Shown here: positions 25,522 to 37,548 of the stretch, piece after piece
Layout: the number at the start of each line of letters is the position of its first letter
Position numbering within the stretch: the stretch's first letter is position 1
Assembly (NCBI RefSeq): GCF_900660445.2
Contig: NZ_LR214938.2
Span: forward strand, 124,001 to 188,000
Length of the DNA stretch: 64,000 bases
Direction: 5' to 3'
From: Metamycoplasma salivarium
Lineage (GTDB): Bacteria > Bacillota_I > Bacilli_A > Mycoplasmatales > Metamycoplasmataceae
Notes under the pieces: generated by a model
Databases searched by the model: none
The model's input: only the letters and a program-made list of their open reading frames with translations
Told to the model about the DNA's origin: nothing
Position numbers and translations under genes: made by a program

Positions 25522-25788
25522 ATGGTTAGTAAACAAAGAAAAGCTGAACTTGTAAAAAAATTCGGTAGAAACGCAAAAGATACTGGATATGCGCCTGTTC
25601 AAATCGCTATTTTAACTGAAGAAATTGAAGATTTAAAAGTTCATTTTGCAAATAACAAAAAAGATCTTCATTCAATGCGCGGTTTTATTGCTAAAGTTAA
25701 TCACCGTAAGGATTTATTATCATATCTAAAAGATACTGATTATGTTCTTTATGAAAAAACTATTAAAGAATTAAACATTAGAAAATAG
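25522..25788 (+). CDS. rpsO: 30S ribosomal protein S15
   Basis: 88 residues, the family length; primary 16S rRNA-binding protein of the small subunit. Conserved segments [15 protein letters not shown] and [15 protein letters not shown] are visible. The start at 25522 follows AAAGGAAA; an in-frame ATG at 25498 would add eight residues not typical of S15. Confidence 0.96.
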   Translation: MVSKQRKAELVKKFGRNAKDTGYAPVQIAILTEEIEDLKVHFANNKKDLHSMRGFIAKVNHRKDLLSYLKDTDYVLYEKTIKELNIRK

Positions 25789-25802
25789 TTTAATAAAGTT
25801 AG

Positions 25803-25830
25803 ATGGGAGTTTAATAACTCTCATTTTTTA
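25803..25830 (+). terminator. Terminator after rpsO
   Basis: ATGGGAGTT / AACTCTCAT stem (25803-25811 with 25816-25824, one G-U) followed by T-run. Confidence 0.8.
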
Positions 25831-25899
25831 TTAATTTTTTTCTAATATCTTATTTACAAAATAAATAAAAAATAGGTTTTTGGTAAATAAAAGGCTAAA

Positions 25900-26211
25900 A
25901 TGTATATTGAAAGAAACAAATATTTAAAACAATTAATTTCTTTATTAAATAACAAAATGATAAAAATAATAAGTGGAATTAGAAGATGCGGAAAGTCATT
26001 TTTGCTATTTGAAATTTTTTATAGCTATCTAAAGAGTAATGTTGCAAAAGATGAAGGTTACATTATTAAATTAGCTTTTGACATTTTGGAAACTAAACGT
26101 CTTAGAGATTCATTGATATTACCAAAATACATTAATGAGAAAATTATTGATGATGATATTTATTATATATTGCTTGATGAAAAAATATTAGAGAAACATT
26201 ATACTTTTTAA
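25900..26211 (+). pseudogene. N-terminal remnant of an AAA_14/DUF4143 ATPase
   Basis: 103 residues beginning MYIERNKYLKQL with Walker A ISGIRRCGKSFLLFEIF, typical of the first 100 residues of AAA_14 ATPases (usually 400 or more residues). It ends at LLDEKILEKHYTF soon after the Walker B-like LLDE, so the rest of the ATPase and the DUF4143 domain are absent. A C-terminal fragment of the same kind of protein lies on the opposite strand at 40.16-40.40 kb. Confidence 0.75.
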
Positions 26212-26304
26212 AGAAGATTTTATTTGTAAATAAAATAAAGCATTTCAAATTTTCATTTAAGAGATAAAATGTGATAATTATTTTCCATTTTTTTACACTT
26301 TTTA

Positions 26305-26336
26305 TTGACTGAAAGTGCATTTTAAAGTATTATAAT
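26305..26336 (+). promoter_or_regulatory. Probable promoter of the XRE/nuclease operon
   Basis: TTGACT (26305-26310) and TATAAT (26331-26336), spaced rather widely (20 bases); an overlapping TATTAT gives 17-18. It is about 40 bases before the first gene. Confidence 0.35.
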
Positions 26337-26372
26337 TTATTTATAAAATAAGGAAAATAAAGGACAATAATT

Positions 26373-27452
26373 ATGGCAAATTTAATCAAATGTACACATT
26401 ATAAGACCGAACTACACGCTGATAATTTTTCAAATGAAGTCAAATACCTACTAAGAAATTTGGAAATGACACAAAAAGAACTAGCAATGCGTTTGGGAGT
26501 TAGTGTTAAACATATTAATTCAATTTTAAAAAACACTATAAATGATATTCCTGCATCAGTTTTAGAAGGACTAGAATATGTATTTAGACTTCCTGCTGGA
26601 TTGCTTAGTAAGGTTTATAATGAATACAACAACCAAAGAATTGTAAATACTGTTGAAAATATAGATCAAGTAATGAATACATATGGTCTTAGTTTTTTAA
26701 TTAAACACCATGAACTTTCGTTACCTTTTGGTATTTTAATTGATAATGAAATGGAAAAATATATGAGACTTATGGAACTTAAAAGGTTTTATGGGGTTTC
26801 AAAACTTGAAGATTATCATCAATATTTAATGGACCATGCACTTGCTGAATCAAAAAAATATGTTGACAAAAAAAATGTTTACATTTGGATTAGATTTTGT
26901 GAACTTTCTATTGAAGGAATTAATAACAAAAAAACTTTAGGAATTTTTAGAAATGGTTCTTTTAAATCTGTTATTAAAAAAGTTTTAACTATTATGAGTG
27001 AAGAAACTGACAATTTTCAAACTAAAATTGTCAAACTAAAAGATTTTTTAGGAACCAAAGGAATTATTTTAGTTACAAGACCTTTTATTGAAGAATGTAT
27101 TATTAGAGGAATTACCTTAAAAAAAGGCGCCAAAAGATATATATTTTTATCAGATATGTATCATTCTGAACCCTTTATTTTCTTTGGACTTTTACATGAA
27201 TTAATACATTGTTATTTTCCACAATATACTGAAGATGCAATTGACAAGCAAGTTATGAAGGAATATTTTAAATGAGAACATTCATCTCCAACAAAATATA
27301 AAGCTATTTATGAAGCTATTTTAGCTTATGAAGTTGTTCACTCAAATGAAAATAATGAATCCATTGATTTAACAAAACAACAATTATTTTATTTAATTCA
27401 ACAAAAATATGAAGTTGTAACATTTGATGACAATGAAGGAGAACATGAATAA
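26373..27452 (+). CDS. XRE-family HTH protein fused to ImmA/IrrE-like metallopeptidase
   Basis: 359 residues. Residues ~25-65 (EMTQKELAMRLGVSVKHINSIL) are a classic XRE helix-turn-helix, and LLHELIHCYF gives an HExxH zinc site at H275-E276-H279, as in ImmA/IrrE peptidases that cleave repressors in mobile elements and stress responses. AAGGACAATA precedes the start. It is the first gene of a three-gene operon: its TAA shares a base with the ATG of the next gene. The protein may regulate the operon itself; the target is unknown. Confidence 0.85.
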
Positions 27453-28300
27453 TGGATTTTTTAAGTCTTTTCAATGAAAAATTTAAAAAAAGAACTTTGT
27501 ATAATGGCAGTCAATATACCTTAGACTATCAAACAAAAGAATTAGTATTATCTCTGGAGTTTCATCAAACATTACTTAAAAATAAGGGTAAATGAGGTGG
27601 ATTTAAAAAAATTTTTGCAACAAATTTAGGAGATATTTTGAATGTTGACACTTTTAGTTCACCTTTTGCTGCTTTTTGCAAATTATTCAATTTAACATTG
27701 CCTATGCTTGATGATAAATATGTTTATGCTGGTAAAGTTTTGGAGCCAAAAGTTTTAGATGCAGTTGAAAATAAAATTAAATTTCCAGTTCAAAGACTAA
27801 ATGATGTTGCTGAATATGATTATTTTAAAGACAACCCACAATTTGGTGGAATTCCTGATGGTTTTATTAAGGAAAAAAACTTTGTTGTTGAAATAAAAAC
27901 CACTAATGTTAAAAACTATCAAAATTGAGTGAAATTTTCTCCACCAATTAAGTATATTAAGCAAACACAACTATATGCTTATCTAATGAACGCAACAAAG
28001 TTTTCTATTGTTGGTTTGTTTTTAGAAGATGAAGATTATGAGCATCCTGAACTGTTAAACATTTCAAAGAGACATTTAAAAAACTTTGACTTTTCATTAA
28101 ATATTACTCAAGCAAAAGATGACATTCAAAAAGCATTAGATTGATATGAAAAATATACTAGTTTAGGTAAGAGTCCTAAATGAAATGAAATGCTAGATGC
28201 AGATTTTTTAGAATTTGTTGCATGTCATAATGAAGAGGAATGAAAAAATTTATTTTTAAAATGAGCATATGAAGGAAAGGTGTCTTTACATGATGAATAA
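27452..28300 (+). CDS. Putative PD-(D/E)XK nuclease (MAGa7180-like)
   Basis: 282 residues. The segment GGIPDGFIKEKNFVVEIKTT gives a nuclease core with D136, E147 and K149, followed by KQTQLYAYLMNAT, as in YqaJ/RecB-like exonucleases. The lack of any helicase domain suggests a stand-alone nuclease. Its start overlaps the preceding gene by one base, and its stop lies 11 bases inside the next gene, so all three are translationally linked. I believe mycoplasma annotations use the name MAGa7180 family for similar proteins, from memory. Confidence 0.75.
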
Positions 28301-30434
28301 AAAAGAATTAATTCCAAAATATTACAAATTTACACATTATTTTAGATATTGCAATTACCCCCATTATTTCATCTTAAATAAATACATTCCTAATGATGAA
28401 CTTTTAGAATTAGCAAACGCTGATGATGAGGATCTTGAAGAAAATTCTTTTTTAGAATTAAATTTCGATATAGAAGAATATGAAAGGGACTTGGATTTAA
28501 TTGTCAAAACTTATATTGTTCAAGACAAAGTTAATGAATATTTACAATTAAATACTTTTGAAGAAAAAATTAATTATGTTATTAAGTTAAATTCAACACA
28601 GAATCTTAACTTTAAAAAATCTTTATCTGAAGAAGAATTAAAAAAATATGCCGCAATTTTTGAAAATTTCAATGAAATATTATTAAAAGTTGATGGCATT
28701 AAATTATATAGTGATCAAGCAACTGAATTTTTGCAAAGTTATATGTGTCAAACATATAATCTTAATATTTCAGAAATTAAAATCATTTCATCAAAATTAT
28801 CTATTGAAGATAAGGCACACGAAACAAATTTAGCAATTAAAGATGGCTATAGGTTAATTATTAACCCAGTTTTTATGTGAAAAGACATTGTTGCTTCTCC
28901 TTATTTTTATATGCCTAATGATAAAGTATTAGGTAATTTAGGATATTCAGGAAAAACTAGTAGTTCAAAGCTATTGCGCGCATGATTTGATTATTCAATA
29001 TTAACAAAACTTGGATATGATGTTTTTGACTACAAACTATGCTTAATGAAAAAAAGTGGTGTTTTTGATAGTTTTGCATTTAGAAAATGAACTGATGCTG
29101 AAAAATTAGAGGCATATATTGAAGAAATGCAAAAATGAAGAAAAGGCAAAAACAACTTTACAATTTCAGAAATATCAGCAGTATCAAAAACTTCACGCAA
29201 TGTTCAAACAACAGATTTATCTAATACTACAAAAATTATTAATTTTCTAACAACGGGATATGGAGAGCTTAAAAAAATATCAATTGATGAATTTAAAGAT
29301 TATGTTAATGATATAGAATCAAAAATCACCGCTTGAGAATTACCCGAAACTATTGATGAATCGCCACTTTTTTATTTAACTTACAAATATGAAGACACTA
29401 ATGATGTACATAAACAAATTATTGAAAAATATCATCCTGATGCAATTTTAGGTTCAAAAGAATATCAAGATAGTACATTTGGAGTGTTTGGTAAACTAAA
29501 AAAAGAAGTGCGATCTCCATCACTTGTCGAAAAAGATGCAATTAATTTTTATAAGAATGATGCTTTAATTTCTATTAATAATGTTGATCCAATGTTTGCA
29601 AAAATCACTGATACTAATAAAAGATATTATGAACGTTTTATGGATTTAGAACACCAATATTTTGTATGATTTGATTTTGAAGGTGTTACAAACACAATAC
29701 CAATCATTGATTTTCATATTCCATGAACGCAATTAATTGCACAAACTTCAATTATTAAAACTATTTGAAATAAAGACATTAAAAATTACGAGCAAATTTA
29801 TTCACAAAACCATGTTTATGATCCATGCAGTTACGGAATTGATACTTTTATAAAAATTGTTAATGATTTATATGATGAAAATGCAGATGCCTATGTCGTA
29901 TTTAATGCGGGATATGAACATTCAAGATTAAATGAAATCAAAAGATATTTAGAATGTTATTTCATCGCAGGTCAAATATCAGAAGAAAAAAAGCAAGAAA
30001 TATACTTTAAAATAGATTTTATTCTATCTAAAATATTAGATTTAGAACGTTTTATAAAAATTGGTAGCTTAGCAACATACAAAAAAACTATGTTTACTAT
30101 TAGCTATTTAAAGGGGAAATCTTCAATTAAATTAGTTGAAAAATATATTACTGGTCACAAAGAATATGATGATTTAAAACACAAAATCCAACCTTATGCT
30201 AATTTAGCAATTAAAAATGGAGCTATGGCATTGGATAAAGCAATTTTAAGAGTACAAGGAAAAATTGGTGATGCTGAATGAAAAAAAATATCTGAGTCTT
30301 TAAAAATTTATTGTCATAATGATGTTATGGCAATGATTATGGCTGCAGAAGCATTTTGAAAAATATGGAACAACCATAAATATTATGATAATCAAATATT
30401 AGAATATCTAGGTTTTAACAAGCAAACTAATTAA
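28290..30434 (+). CDS. DUF2779 protein: RecB/Cas4-like N-terminus plus DnaQ-like exonuclease domain
   Basis: 714 residues. The start at 28290 (ATGATG) has AAGGAAAGG nine bases upstream. The N-terminus KYYKFTHYFRYCNYPHYFILN resembles the opening of RecB/Cas4-like DUF2779 and TM0106-type proteins. The C-terminal part has VWFDFEGV (D462, E464) and YCHNDVMAM (H676, D678), the DEDD positions of a DnaQ/RNase H-fold 3'-5' exonuclease. The N-terminal nuclease residues are not obvious, so that half may be structural. It is the last gene of the operon and is followed by a terminator. Confidence 0.8.
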
Positions 30435-30450
30435 ACTATTAATAATTTGT

Positions 30451-30482
30451 GAAACATTTGGGAAACTAGATGTTTCTTTTTT
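30451..30482 (+). terminator. Terminator of the XRE/nuclease operon
   Basis: GAAACAT / ATGTTTC (30451-30457 with 30470-30476) followed by six T. Confidence 0.75.
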
Positions 30483-30498
30483 GCTGTAATTATTATAT

Positions 30499-31017
30499 AT
30501 GCAAATTATTAATGGTCAAAATAGAGGAATGTTATTAGAAACAATTATTAATCAAACAAATAGTTTCTATATGCAAAATAAAATATGTCTTGTACATAAG
30601 AAAAATTTGGATATTAAGTTTAAAGGAGTTAGTGTACAAAATAAAGAGTTATTCACCAAATCAGCTAGAATAATTAACAAAAGTACAGTTGATTATTATG
30701 GAATTTGAGATGGTAAATTTTTAGCTTTTGAAGCAAAGAGCACGGAAAACAAAAATTTTTCATTATCTAATATTAAAAAACATCAAATTGAATATTTAAG
30801 TTTAATTGAAGCTTTTAAAGGCATTGCATTTTGAATTATTTATTTTAAACTTCAAAATGTTTTTATTATGATAAGGCATAGAGACTTAATAACAAATATC
30901 AAAAATAAAAAAACTCTGAAATTTTCAGAAGCACTTAAAATTGGTTTTGAAATGCAATTGAATTTTCCAGGAGTTTTAAACTATATAGATATTATCAATA
31001 AAAATTGAATGTCTTAG
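30499..31017 (+). CDS. recU: Holliday junction resolvase RecU
   Basis: 172 residues. RecU cuts four-way DNA junctions in recombination. N-terminal NRGMLLETIINQTN and the catalytic TVDYYGIWDGKFLAFEAKST (Asp and ExK) match the family. It ends convergently with the HU gene, their stop codons overlapping by two bases. Confidence 0.93.
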
Positions 31018-31292
31018 TTACGGTTAACTTGTGCTTTGAATACATCAGAAAATTTGAATTTAGGTTCAACTTTTGCAGGCACAATAATTGATTGTTTTGT
31101 GAAGTTATTAATTCTTGTAACTTCTGGTTTTTCAACTACTGAGAATGTACCAAAACCTGATAACGAAACTACTGATTTTTTAACCAACTCTTCGATAATC
31201 AATCTTTCCATTTCGTCTCAAACAGCTTCAACCATAATTTGTGGTTGCCCAATATTTTCGCTTGTTTTAACGATTAATTCATGTTTGTTCAT
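31014..31292 (-). CDS. HU/IHF family DNA-binding protein
   Basis: 92 residues, one Trp by TGA. It has the HU pattern LVKKSVVSLSGFGTFSVVEK (helix, turn, beta), but the arm region after it reads INNFTKQSIIVPAKVEPKFKFSD, with the usual PxxGxx loop only partly kept. Probable nucleoid protein. AAAGGAATGG precedes the start. Confidence 0.88.
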
Positions 31293-31362
31293 ATATTACC
31301 ATTCCTTTCATATTAGTAAAGAACATAATACCATTTTTTGCAAAAAATTAAAAATAAAATGC

Positions 31363-32343
31363 TTATTCTCTTTCAGGTGCAAATTTTATTAACTCATTGA
31401 CGGATTTTTGTGGTTCTTTATGCAAAAATATAACTTCGTATAGCATAGTAACAATAGGCAAATGCAAAATATTTTTTTTACAAATATTTTCATATATGTT
31501 TTTGATAGATGCAACACCTTCAACAGTTATATTTTCATAAGGTTTGTTTAATGCAAGATTCATCCCATAACTAAAATTTCTAGATTTATCAGAAGTAGAA
31601 GTTAATATTAAATCTCCAAGTCCACATAGACCGTAAATTGTTGAAATTTTAGCTTTTTTGTAATTACAATATTTTTTAATTTCACGCAAAGACATTGTAA
31701 TTAATGCGGCTTGTGTGTTAATGTTATAGCCAAGCCCTACTAACATTCCACTTGCTATTGCAATAATATTTTTATAAATAGATCCAATTTCAGCACCTTT
31801 GACATCTGTTTGAACTAAAATCTTAAAATAATCATTTGAAAATAAATTTTGAACTATTTGAATATATAAAATGTTATTTCCGACAGCATCTACAAAAGTG
31901 ATAGCTCTTTTTACTATTTCAATTGCAAATGAAGGACCTATTAATGAAACAACATCAACTATCTTTTCATTATTTTTAGCTTTAATTTTTAACATTGCAT
32001 GCAATGATTTAGTTGTGTTAGGCCAAAATCCTTTGCAAACATTAATAATCACAACTTTAGAGTTTAAGTTGTTTAAAATATCCTGATAAACAGATGCAAT
32101 AAACTTAGTCGGGATAGCTAAAACAACAAATTCAGTTTTATCTAATGCTTCTTTTAAATTCGAGGTAGTTTTAAATTTGTTAAGCTCAATATCACCAAAA
32201 TATTTGCTATTTTTGCCATTTTGCAAATCATCTAGCTCATTTTGATCAATACCATAAATTGTGACATCGTGTCTATTATCAACTAAAATATTTGCACACG
32301 CACTTCCCATTGCACCACTACCAATAATTGTTATTTTTGCCAT
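31363..32343 (-). CDS. gpsA: Glycerol-3-phosphate dehydrogenase [NAD(P)+]
   Basis: 326 residues; interconverts dihydroxyacetone phosphate and glycerol-3-phosphate for lipid synthesis. It opens AKITIIGSGAMGSA (NAD-binding), has VINVCKGF, LIGPSFAIEI, the catalytic lysine in YKNIIAIASG, and GLGDLILTST. The start at 32343 is preferred over one eight codons upstream, which would run into der. It is separated from der by one base. Confidence 0.95.
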   Translation of the reverse strand: MAKITIIGSGAMGSACANILVDNRHDVTIYGIDQNELDDLQNGKNSKYFGDIELNKFKTTSNLKEALDKTEFVVLAIPTKFIASVYQDILNNLNSKVVIINVCKGFWPNTTKSLHAMLKIKAKNNEKIVDVVSLIGPSFAIEIVKRAITFVDAVGNNILYIQIVQNLFSNDYFKILVQTDVKGAEIGSIYKNIIAIASGMLVGLGYNINTQAALITMSLREIKKYCNYKKAKISTIYGLCGLGDLILTSTSDKSRNFSYGMNLALNKPYENITVEGVASIKNIYENICKKNILHLPIVTMLYEVIFLHKEPQKSVNELIKFAPERE

Positions 32344-32344
32344 A

Positions 32345-33658
32345 TTATTCTTTTTCTCCTTTACCATCTCTTAAAATAAGCTCAATAGGTGTTCCTACAA
32401 AATCAAAATTTTCTCTAATTTGATTTTCAATATATCTTAAATAAGTAAAGTGTGCTAGTTTTTTATCATTTACAAATAGTAAAAAAGTTGGAATTTTTGC
32501 ATCAACTTGTTTTGCAAATTTAATTGAAAGTCTTCTTCCATTAATTGAACTTGCAGGTTTAATTAACTGTGCTTGAATCATTAATTGGTTTAGTTGGTTG
32601 GTAGTAATTTGTCTTTTAATGTTAGTTTCTACTAAATTAATCGTTTCAATTAGTTTTGATATTCTTAATTTATTTAACGCTGAAATGAATACAATTGGAG
32701 CTCAATCTACAAATTTAAGTTTTTTGCTTAATTCTTTTTTGTATTTATCCATTGTATTTGTATCTTTTTCAATCAAATCTCATTTATTAACAATTACAAT
32801 TAACGGTTTTTTCTTTTCATAAGCTAAACCAATAATATTTTGATGAAATAAACTAATTGGTTCAGTTGCATCTAATATTAAAAGACAAATGTCTGCTTCA
32901 TCTAAAGAATTATTAGCTCTAATTAATGAATAATGTTCAATACTATCTAATAATTTATTCTTTCTTCTAATTCCTGCAGTATCAATAATTTCATATTCAG
33001 AATTGCCCAATTTGACAATTGAAGAAACAGAATCTCTAGTAGTCCCTTCAATTTCACTAACAATTGATCTATTTTCATTTGACAAAGTATTTAAAATTGT
33101 GCTTTTTCCAACATTAGGTTTTCCTAACAAAGTTAGTTTCGTGTATCTATTATTATCTAAAACATTATTTTCATTAATACCATTTACAACTTCGTCTAAT
33201 AAATCACCAACGCCATCGCCATGAATTGCACTTATTGGAAAAATGTTTTTAAATCCTAATGTATAAATTTTATTGTCATAAAAAGTCTTATTTCCTTCAA
33301 ATTTATTAATTGCAAGTAAAACTTTTTTATTGCTTTTTCTTAGCAAATCAACAATAAAATAATCTTCTGTTGTTAAATTATCAATCCCATCAATAACAAA
33401 AATTATTATGTTAGCTTCTTCAATTGCTATTTGCGCTTGAATCTTAATTGATTTTTTAAAATCATCATTTTCAATAGTAATTCCACCAGTATCAATCACC
33501 TTAAACGCTTTGCCAGCTCAAGTTGCATCTTCATATAATCTATCTCTAGTTACGCCTGGAGTATCATAAACAATAGATTTACGTTTGTTAATTATTTTAT
33601 TGAATAAAGTGCTTTTTCCAACATTAGGTTTTCCAATAATTGCAACAATATTTTCCAT
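32345..33658 (-). CDS. der: Ribosome biogenesis GTPase Der (EngA)
   Basis: 437 residues with two tandem GTPase domains and a C-terminal KH-like domain; acts in 50S subunit assembly. The first G domain opens [17 protein letters not shown] with DTPGVTRDR and IDTGG; the second has [19 protein letters not shown] and IDTAGIRRK. Its ATG shares one base with the cmk stop. Confidence 0.96.
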
Positions 33659-34347
33659 TACTTTTTATCCTTAATGATTCTTAGAATATGTACATACAAT
33701 GCATCAAAATTTTCTGGAATACTCATATGTTCTGTATCAATTACAATACTACCTTCGCTGATTTTTAAAGGATCAACTTTACGATTCATATCATTATAAT
33801 CTCTAATTTTTAAAGCTTCATAAACTTCGTCATAGTTAGAATTAATTCCTAGTTCTTTATTTTGTCTAACTCTACGCATTGCTCTAACTTCAGGAGAAGC
33901 TCACATATAAAATTTAGCCTCTGCATTAGGCAAAATTCGATATGTTGCATCTCTACCATCAACAATAACACCCTTGTTAACTTCACTATATTGTTGAATA
34001 AAATGATTAATTTTTTCTCTAACTTTTTGGTATTTTGCAATCGTAGATGCGGCATCTGAAACTTCATTTGCTCTAAGTTTTTCAGTAATATTTTCATTTT
34101 TGAAAATAATTGAATCATCATCTAATATATTTAAATCAGATGATTCAAAACTATCTGATATTAATTTTTCATCATTTAAATCTAAGTTATTCGCTAATGC
34201 ATTATACGCAATTGCACGATATAAATTTCCACTACTAATAAATTTATAATTTAATTCCTTAGCTAACATTTTAGAAATATAAGATTTTCCAACTCCAGAA
34301 GGACCATCAATAGCAATATTAATTCTTATTTCTTTCTTCTCTCTCAT
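33658..34347 (-). CDS. cmk: Cytidylate kinase
   Basis: 229 residues; phosphorylates CMP and dCMP. P-loop [16 protein letters not shown] near the start, [11 protein letters not shown], and [21 protein letters not shown], where family members have GRDIGT. The C-terminus [16 protein letters not shown] is typical. It overlaps the upstream hypothetical gene by 29 bases and der by one base. Confidence 0.95.
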
Positions 34348-34768
34348 TTTGGCTACCTTCTTTTGATTTTAATTGTTCATATTCTTTTTGCTTAGATTTT
34401 AATAATTTAATCATACTTTCAGCATCATCATTAAATTTAAAAATCTCGTTTACATCTTTATGCTTATTAGTAATTTTTAAAATGTCATCTATTCTAGATA
34501 TCATTCTCTTAATTTGCTTTTCATCAACTAAAGTATCATTAAAACTACTGTTGCTCAAATCATCTTTATCAAAATTGATAATTTCGCTATTGTCATAAAA
34601 TTGTTCAAACTCTTTACTTACTAATTCTGTTGAATTTGTTTTAGTTTGAAAAAAGTCTTTAATTTTATTCATCATTTTGACATATTTGTTTTTTTGCAAA
34701 TTTTTGTCGCTTATCAAATCAATCTGATTTTTACGTTCGAAGTAGTTTTTATTCTTTTTAATTGTCAT
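34319..34768 (-). CDS. Hypothetical protein upstream of cmk
   Basis: 149 residues, highly charged (Lys, Asp, Glu, Asn), with no signal peptide or membrane segment and likely coiled-coil stretches (MISRIDDILKITNKHKDVN; SMIKLLKSKQKEYEQLKS). It overlaps cmk by 29 bases, so it is probably co-translated with it. The family is not recognised. Confidence 0.6.
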   Translation of the reverse strand: MTIKKNKNYFERKNQIDLISDKNLQKNKYVKMMNKIKDFFQTKTNSTELVSKEFEQFYDNSEIINFDKDDLSNSSFNDTLVDEKQIKRMISRIDDILKITNKHKDVNEIFKFNDDAESMIKLLKSKQKEYEQLKSKEGSQNEREERNKN

Positions 34769-34779
34769 ACATAAATCTT

Positions 34780-35709
34780 TTAAACGTTAATTGTAAAAAT
34801 TTTTCTAATTGCAGGACTTCTTATAGGTTCTTTTTTTGTTACACCTAGTTGTTCAATAATCCTTTCAACAAATTGATAATCAATAGTTAAAGAATTAAGT
34901 TTTGGAATTCATTCAACATATTTATGATTTGCATTATTATCTTTACACAAATATGGTTTAAGTTCATATAAATTTGGACTATATAAATCTGGATAAGCAT
35001 TGCTCTTATTAAAGATATTTGAAAATCATTCTCAAACTTGATTTCTAAATTCTAATGAAGCAAATCATTTAGCACCATCTTTATCATGGTCTTTATCATA
35101 ACTAGTAATAATTTTTCTAATAGCGTCCATAGCATCTTGAACATTTTTATTAAATTCTAAATTGTTAGATAAATCTTCCGCGGTTGTTTCGTATGGTATA
35201 GTAACAGTAAATACCTTGTAATATTTTGATTTTGAAGTACCTTTTGTTTTACTAGTTTCATAAGAACCAACAACGTTATCATAATTTAATGTAACTTCAT
35301 AAGTTAATTTAATGCTATTATCAGTCGCTGATCTTTCAATATTTAAAAACTTAACACGTAATTTTTTGTTTTTATCAAAATCTAAATCCTTGCTAAATGT
35401 AAAAGACAGATAAGCATCTATATCAAAATCTTTGCTATCTTTTCTTTCTTCAAAATTTTTAAGCAAATCGTTTGGAGAAACGCTTAATTCAGAATTTGTC
35501 TTAATTTTTACTTCGTCTGCTAATTGATTAAAATTTTCAATATCTACAAATGGTTTTGTAATTGGACGATTATTCTTAACAGCAAAATAAATGGCACCAC
35601 CTAATACTGCTGTTAGAGTAATAGGTAAAGTAGTTCATAATATTAATTTATTGCGATGAGTTTTTTTAACTAACTCACCAAACATTTTTCTTGTTTCTTT
35701 ACTAGCCAT
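34780..35709 (-). CDS. Hypothetical membrane-anchored protein
   Basis: 309 residues. A hydrophobic segment (LILWTTLPITLTAVLGGAIYFAV, residues ~21-43, shown as LILWTTLPITLT and AVLGGAIYFAV) follows a basic N-terminus, and the rest is hydrophilic and probably outside. A central stretch with IKLTYEVTLNYDN resembles the beta-rich modules of the neighbouring lipoprotein. It is encoded just downstream of that lipoprotein, but a terminator lies between them. Function is unknown. Confidence 0.65.
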
Positions 35710-35754
35710 AATATCTAATTCTATACTAAATTTAATTTAATTTTTCCATACAAA

Positions 35755-35782
35755 AATAAAAAATGTGAAATATATATTTCAC
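35755..35782 (-). terminator. Terminator after the lipoprotein gene
   Basis: Palindrome GTGAAAT..ATTTCAC (35765-35771 with 35776-35782), immediately after the stop codon and followed on the minus strand by ATTTTTTATTTTT. Confidence 0.85.
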
Positions 35783-37548
35783 TAAACTCACATTGAATAT
35801 GCAAATTTTTTTATTAATGTAGTATCTTCATCAGTGCTTGCGGAAGATGAACTATGCAATTGGAATCTTATTTCAAAAATATAATCAAATCACAATAAGT
35901 TATTTCGTTTTCTGAAATTTGAAATTTCTACAAATTTTATTGAAACAGTTTTTACTTGAAATTTTGACATATTGAATAGTCCTCTTTGACGATTAAAATC
36001 TTCTGATGCCTTTACTCCATTAGTAAAAAATTCTCAATGCCCATTTTCAGTATAAACACTTGCATCTTTTGCAGTTGTTCCTTCTTTAATCACATTTCAA
36101 GTATCGTTACCGTTAGCATATCTAAAGAATTTTGCTTTTTGGATACTATCGGTTATTTTGAAATCAGGTTTACTTCCATTATCTTCATACAACTTCTTGA
36201 TGTCAGCTTTTAGTTTTAATCATTGTTGATCAGAAAGTTCAGATACTTTTGGACCTACTGTAAAATTTCTAATAGTATTTTCATCAACTTTTTTAAATCC
36301 TTTGATAGTTGTTTCTTTTGTAGCTGAATGATATTTTTCACTACCTTTTTCAATAGTAAGGCAATATTGTAAATGTAATTCTCCAGTTATATCATTTGCT
36401 TTAACGCTAATAGTGTCAACATATATTATATCTGCACCATATGCTTTTTTAAATTCATCCGGTAATTTTGCAAGTGTTGGTGCTACATTGATATTTCTTC
36501 TATAAAAATCAGAAACGTATGAAGAAGCAAATTCTGTCTTATCTGCAGCTGTTTCTTTAATTTTAGTTAATAAATATTTAGCAATTTCTTCATTACCAAA
36601 AGTAGTTTTTTCAAAATCTCTATTTACATAATTTGCAATTTGTTTAGATTCAACAACTTCAGCAGCATTTTTATCTTTTTTATTATATGAAACACTTATA
36701 GCTAAATTAAATTTGGTTCCATTGCTAATCTTTAATGAGTTAATTTTATAATTAGTATCTCTTAGTAAGTCTAAAACATCTACTTGATTTCCATTTTCAT
36801 CAAGTCCCTTAAGTTCTTCGATATATGCTAATAATTGTGAATTAGTTAATGTTTTAATATCATCAAAAGTTTTCTTTTCTTCAATTAACTTATTAATATT
36901 TAATTTTGCATTTAAAGTCATTGAATTTAATGAAGTTAAAGGCTTTTTAAAATCGTTAATGGTAAATTCATCTTGAAAATCAAAATTATTATATTTGCCT
37001 TTAATAGAAGCTTTTAAAGTCCCTAATGAGTCATCATATTCAATAACTTTAACTTCAGATAATTTGAAATGAGTATTTTCTTTATTATTTACAAATTTAG
37101 CAACATTAGTTGATGCAAAAGTAGTTTTTGTTATTTCAAACAATGAAATTAATTCATCTCTATTTTTTGTAGCATCATATTTTTCACTTGGATCAACAGG
37201 TTTATCTTTAAAACCTGAGAATTCTTTTGAAAATTCATTAGATTCAACATTATTTTTCAAATCAGTAATTGTGTATTTAACTTCAACCTTATTATTGTTT
37301 TTTGTAATTGATTTTAAATTGAATTTGTAACCTGATTTAAGGTTGTTTATATATTTGTTAATATCTAAAGCTTCATCAATTGTATATTTTCATGCATCGA
37401 TTTTTAAATCAAATTCTTTTTCTACATATTCATTTAGTTGTTTTAAAATTTTTGCTTTATTATCACATGATAAGATTGCAAAAGGCAAAATTGCAAAAGT
37501 TGACAAAAGTCCTGAACTTGCCAATAATAATTTATTAGATTTTTTCAT
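35782..37548 (-). CDS. Surface lipoprotein with repeated Lipoprotein_17-like modules
   Basis: 588 residues. N-terminal KKSNKLLLASSGLLSTFAIL and lipobox AILSC (Cys ~28) indicate a membrane-anchored surface lipoprotein. Three or four beta-rich segments share a pattern of alternating hydrophobics ending in GF: KVEVKYTITDL...KEFSGFKD, TLKASIKGKYNNFDF, and TGELHLQYCLTIEKG...TIKGFKK. This resembles the Lipoprotein_17 variable-surface module also seen in the DUF885 and SGNH lipoproteins. The C-terminus (HSSSASTDEDTTLIKKF) is different. The ligand is unknown. Confidence 0.8.
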
